DNA of 32,967 nucleotides from an uncultured Bacillota bacterium (GTDB taxonomy: Bacteria; Bacillota; Clostridia; Oscillospirales; Oscillospiraceae). The notes below the pieces were generated by a model. The model made no database searches. It was not told where the DNA came from and saw only the letters and a list, made by a program, of their open reading frames with translations. This document shows, piece after piece, positions 30,732 to 32,967 of the stretch; within the stretch, counting starts at the first letter, position 1, and every line of letters starts with the position of its first letter. The stretch lies in assembly GCA_947645675.1 (NCBI GenBank), contig CANSDP010000022.1, positions 1-32,967 on the forward strand, read 5' to 3'. The position numbers were made by a program, and so were the translations under genes.

Positions 30732-31208
30732 ATGTCCCTCAATGTTGCCAACGAAAGGCGCGCTGTTGTTGATGTACAGGAGATACGTGTGCCTCAGATC
30801 GTCCGGTACCTCCATCTCCGACACATAGGGATGGAAATTAGGGTCTTTCTCCCAGAAAGCCACAACTTTCTCCAGCTCCTCTACCCAGCAATACCATTCA
30901 TTAAGGCCGTAATTCTGGTCTATCAGGCCCTCGATCTCCGGGAGGCTGGCGTCTGTTTTGAAGATAATCGCGGTCAGCATATCCACGTGATTACCGGTCC
31001 CCGAGGTATTGCCGGTTTCTGTATAGCTGTCTATGATCTCCACCGAGGAAAGTTCTGTGTTCAGCAGTTTGATCGCGTTTTTGGTCTGATAGGCGCTCGC
31101 CGTGTGGTTGACCGCCATCCCCATTACCTCATACAGAACGAACAGCCCCACCAGAATGGCAGGGAGGGCCAACAGTACAATCAAAAGCTCCTTGAACACG
31201 CGCCGCAT
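30732..31208 (-). CDS. Hypothetical membrane-anchored protein, about 158 aa
   Basis: An N-terminal membrane segment (about residues 7-29), without a clear cleavage site, is followed by a soluble extracellular domain rich in Asn, Thr and acidic residues (for example DSYTETGNTSGTGNH). The C-terminal part has Trp-rich EWYCWVEELEKVVAFWEKD. No family recognised. GGGGGGAG lies close to the ATG, and a good promoter precedes it, so the gene appears genuinely expressed. Its GC content is slightly lower than the neighbours. Confidence 0.7.
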
Positions 31209-31234
31209 ACCGCTCCCCCCCTTACACAGGGGAA

Positions 31235-31263
31235 ATTATAGCACACCGGCGGCCTGAAATCAA
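31235..31263 (-). promoter_or_regulatory. Promoter of the membrane-anchored hypothetical
   Basis: Reading leftward: TTGATT (31263-31258), 17-base spacer, TATAAT (31240-31235). The -35 element overlaps the stop codon of the upstream gene. Confidence 0.65.
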
Positions 31264-31640
31264 ACGTCCCGCTTCATCTGCTCCAGAAGCTTGCGAGTGC
31301 GCTCTATATCCTCCCGGCCCCGGCGGTTCACCTCCGTCGGGTCTGTCCCACGCGCCTGATTTCTCTGCCTGTTTTGCTGACGGTACTCCCGCTTGTTCAG
31401 CCAGGTCAGGGTATCCCGGTAAATTGCCGTTCCCATGAAGCCGCAGGCGATCCGGGCCTCCTGGGACAGCTTGGGGAAACCGTCCATGACCTCCTCCAGC
31501 GTCACCGAGGTATCCCGCCAGACCCGGTCCGCGTAGACCATCAGCGCGGAAAATAACAGCCCGCGCTGCTCCATGGGCAGGGCGGATAGAAGCGGATAGT
31601 TGTCAAAGTAGAAAATAAAGCCCTTTTTTTCGTTTGTCAT
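31260..31640 (-). CDS. Phage-like protein resembling DUF6291
   Basis: A 126-aa protein that begins MTNEKKGFIFYFDNYPLLSA and contains LPMEQRGLLFSALMVYADR. This start pattern is familiar from the N-terminal domain (DUF6291) of phage or plasmid replication-associated proteins; the match is by eye. The middle has SQEARIACGFMGTAIYRDT, and the C-terminus is Arg/Gln-rich (YRQQNRQRNQARG). The start at 31640 is chosen for AAGGAG nine bases upstream. It sits downstream of a repressor-like HTH gene and probably is a remnant of a phage or an integrated plasmid. Confidence 0.65.
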   Translation of the reverse strand: MTNEKKGFIFYFDNYPLLSALPMEQRGLLFSALMVYADRVWRDTSVTLEEVMDGFPKLSQEARIACGFMGTAIYRDTLTWLNKREYRQQNRQRNQARGTDPTEVNRRGREDIERTRKLLEQMKRDV

Positions 31641-31782
31641 CTGAATCATCTCCTTGACCAAGGCGGGGAGAGGGGGTTTTGTTTCTCATCTGTGTACAAC
31701 TAAGGCCGCTGTTACTGAAACTAAAACTAAAATTGCTTCTGTTATTGTTATTGTGCCGCCGGGTGGGCGGCGGAGGGAGAGA

Positions 31783-31814
31783 GAAAGCCGCCTTGGAGAC
31801 TTTCCAGGGCGGCT
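31783..31814 (-). terminator. Terminator of the repressor-like HTH gene
   Basis: Reading leftward, AGCCGCC pairs with GGCGGCT and is followed by TTCTCTC. It begins at the stop codon of the HTH gene. It separates the HTH gene from the DUF6291-like gene. Confidence 0.65.
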
Positions 31815-32125
31815 TACTTCGCGGTTTTCAGTTTTTTGACCAGCTGTTCCACCAGAAGCTTGTCTTCCGGGCTCAGCACGGCCCAGTCGTTGAAGAACTG
31901 CTTCTGTTCCGGCGTCAGCTCCACAAGCTCTCCTTCGGCGAAAAACTGGCTCATGGTGATTCCCAACCCGCCGCAGATTGCTTCCAGGGTTGTGATGGAC
32001 GGGTCGTAATTTCTGTTAAACAGATTTGCGACAGTAGATTGAGGCAGGCCGGATTCTTTTGACAACTTATAGGGCGTCCAGTGACGTTCGTCTATTAACT
32101 GTTGGACGCGCTCAAGGGCCCTCAA
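31814..32125 (-). CDS. Repressor-like XRE HTH protein
   Basis: A 103-aa DNA-binding protein with an N-terminal Cro/C1 helix-turn-helix (about residues 5-60: YKLSKESGLPQSTVANLFNR, TTLEAICGGLGITMSQFF), followed by a helical tail (LTPEQKQFFNDWAVLSPEDK) that may serve as a dimerisation part. The TTG at 32125 is preferred because GAAGGTG lies at a suitable distance; a GTG three codons upstream is possible. It is divergent from a small gene, and palindromes between the two genes are likely its operators, a phage-immunity-like layout. Confidence 0.83.
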   Translation of the reverse strand: MRALERVQQLIDERHWTPYKLSKESGLPQSTVANLFNRNYDPSITTLEAICGGLGITMSQFFAEGELVELTPEQKQFFNDWAVLSPEDKLLVEQLVKKLKTAK

Positions 32126-32155
32126 AGCAATCACCTTCTCTCAACCCTATTTTAA

Positions 32156-32169
32156 TACTCATTTGAGTA
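32156..32169. promoter_or_regulatory. Palindromic operator candidate TACTCATTTGAGTA
   Basis: A perfect 14-base palindrome between the divergent HTH gene and the small rightward gene, near the likely leftward promoter (TAAAAT at about 32149-32154 on that strand). Probable binding site of the HTH protein. Confidence 0.55.
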
Positions 32170-32190
32170 ATAATATATTGGTGAAAAGGG

Positions 32191-32219
32191 TTGACCAAAC
32201 ATCTCGTTTGGGTTATAGT
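32191..32219 (+). promoter_or_regulatory. Promoter with operator in its spacer
   Basis: TTGACC (32191-32196), 17-base spacer, TATAGT (32214-32219). The spacer contains the palindrome CCAAAC (32195-32200)/GTTTGG (32206-32211), so a bound regulator would block polymerase. It precedes the 72-aa gene. Confidence 0.7.
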
Positions 32220-32241
32220 ATGCTTCAAAGGAGCGATATAT

Positions 32242-32460
32242 ATGACTGAACAAGAAAAAATCAGACTTCTGGAGCTAGGGGAGCTGCTTTCAACTCTGGG
32301 CGTGGAGTTCCGCATTGCGCAGATCGGGTTGGAGAAGATGGTGGAGGAGCATGGACTCGCCTCCCCGGAGGCCGGGGAGGCGTCGATTCTCTGTGGTGAC
32401 CTCGCCCTGCGCTTTTCCGAGGCAGAGGAGGAGTTTTTGAAATTGAGGGGCGAACTGTAG
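32242..32460 (+). CDS. Small acidic helical protein, 72 aa
   Basis: A Glu/Leu-rich, soluble protein with predicted helices throughout (for example LLELGELLSTLGVEFRIAQI and DLALRFSEAEEEFLKLRGEL). No domain recognised. AAAGGAGCG lies nine bases before the ATG at 32242. Its promoter is divergent from the repressor-like gene and carries a palindrome, so it is likely under that repressor's control. The stop TAG is the start of a GTAGGGGCGG inverted repeat. Possibly an antirepressor or the remnant of a phage early gene; this is speculation. Confidence 0.65.
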   Translation: MTEQEKIRLLELGELLSTLGVEFRIAQIGLEKMVEEHGLASPEAGEASILCGDLALRFSEAEEEFLKLRGEL

Positions 32461-32481
32461 GGGCGGATATTTTCCGCCCCT
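32457..32481. repeat. Short GTAGGGGCGGA inverted repeat
   Basis: GGGGCGGA (32460-32467) pairs with TCCGCCCC (32473-32480) across a short loop. The stop codon TAG of the 72-aa gene (32458-32460) forms the left edge. It belongs by sequence to the elements at 19241 and 26575. Confidence 0.7.
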
Positions 32482-32511
32482 GCGGGGGTAAACCTGACAG
32501 GCTATACCACT

Positions 32512-32967
32512 TTACATCTCCTTGCGTATCTGGCGCAGGGCGTTTTTCTCCAGCCGGGAGACCTGGGCCTGAGAGATGCCGATCTCGGCGGACACCTCCA
32601 TCTGGGTCTTGCCCTGAAAGAAGCGCATGGAGAGGATTTTCCGCTCCCGGTCGGTGAGGTGGCCCACCGCCTCCTTGAGGGCGATGCGCTCCACCCACAT
32701 CTCGTCGTTGTTTTTGTTGTCCTTCACCTGGTCCATGACGCACACCGTGTCCCCGCTGTCGGAGTACACCGGCTCATAGAGGGACACCGGCTCCAGGATG
32801 GCGTCCAGGGCAAAGACCACGTCCTCCCGCTTGATGCCCAAAATCTTGGCAATCTCGTCCACGCTGGGCTCCTTCTGGTGCTGAGCCATGTAGGCCTCCT
32901 TGGCCTGGAGGACCTTGTAAGCCGTGTCCCGCATGGCCCGGGACACCCGCATGGTGCTGTTGTCCCG
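32512..32967 (-). CDS. sigG: RNA polymerase sporulation sigma factor SigG (5' part outside the window)
   Basis: This is the forespore-specific sigma factor of late sporulation. The window holds the C-terminal 151 residues or so; the frame runs through the right edge. Visible are the end of region 2/3 (MRVSRAMRDTAYKVLQAKEA), EPSVDEIAKILGIKREDVVF, the characteristic EPVSLYEPVYSDSGDTVCVM, and region 4 with the DNA-binding helix-turn-helix GKTQMEVSAEIGISQAQVSR. The VFALDAILEPVSLYEPVY stretch resembles SigG rather than SigF. It is the strongest evidence that the organism forms endospores. Confidence 0.93.
   Translation of the reverse strand, partial: RDNSTMRVSRAMRDTAYKVLQAKEAYMAQHQKEPSVDEIAKILGIKREDVVFALDAILEPVSLYEPVYSDSGDTVCVMDQVKDNKNNDEMWVERIALKEAVGHLTDRERKILSMRFFQGKTQMEVSAEIGISQAQVSRLEKNALRQIRKEM

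Noticed and set aside
1..32967. tRNA or rRNA genes
   Set aside because: I looked for CCA-ended cloverleafs and conserved rRNA stretches and found none I could support.

Overview
The window is high-GC (about 60%), densely packed bacterial chromosome. It probably comes from an endospore-forming Clostridia of the Oscillospiraceae type (Flavonifractor, Lawsonibacter or Oscillibacter-like). The evidence is the sporulation sigma factor SigG at the right edge, the Bacillota-type neighbourhood tepA-uppP-ftsK/spoIIIE, ireB, strong GGAGG ribosome binding sites and typical Oscillospiraceae intergenic palindromes. The genus is inferred, not proven.

Region 1 (1 to about 4290) is the right-hand end of a prophage or phage-derived element. 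It holds the tail of an unknown gene, a CHAP endolysin and a holin closed by a terminator. A leftward operon of five small genes follows (43, 107, 126, 200 and 37 codons), driven by a near-consensus promoter. A divergent pair of Cro/C1-type regulators faces it. The AT-rich divergent promoter region carries repeated TTTCTTA motifs. Inside the leftward operon sits a complete rightward unit (promoter, two hairpins, terminator) that looks like a small antisense or trans-acting RNA. The element ends in a 350-base non-coding zone with four TTAACCTCA repeats next to the rpsI terminator.

Region 2 (4292 to 9852) is core chromosome: leftward rplM-rpsI with its own promoter and leader, then rightward a TtcA-family tRNA thiolase, a membrane-anchored ComEC-like metallo-beta-lactamase protein, and a peptidoglycan precursor pair ddl-murF whose reading frames abut.

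Region 3 (9853 to 20780) starts with a palindromic repeat and a lower-GC DUF559 nuclease-like gene. It continues with leftward mtnA, then a long rightward run: a DUF416-like/Imm49-like protein, an ABC-F ATPase, a YdcF-like protein, prfA, a small hypothetical, a HAD phosphatase, a Sua5-type threonylcarbamoyl-AMP synthase, coaE and an M18 aminopeptidase. The run serves translation, tRNA modification and cofactor synthesis.

Region 4 (20786 to 30693) has a leftward HTH-membrane regulator plus lipoprotein operon, then rightward tepA, uppP, ftsK, an MFS transporter, ireB, a DUF523 protein, a PiT phosphate transporter and a ZIP metal transporter.

Region 5 (30729 to 32967) holds a membrane-anchored hypothetical, a small phage-like islet (a protein resembling phage replication-associated DUF6291, a repressor-like HTH protein and a divergent small gene, with palindromic operators between them), and the C-terminal part of sigG.

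A recurring feature is a family of GTAGGG-type inverted repeats placed so that the gene in front of them uses the repeat's own TAG as stop codon (coaE, ftsK, the 72-aa gene, and a looser case at murF).
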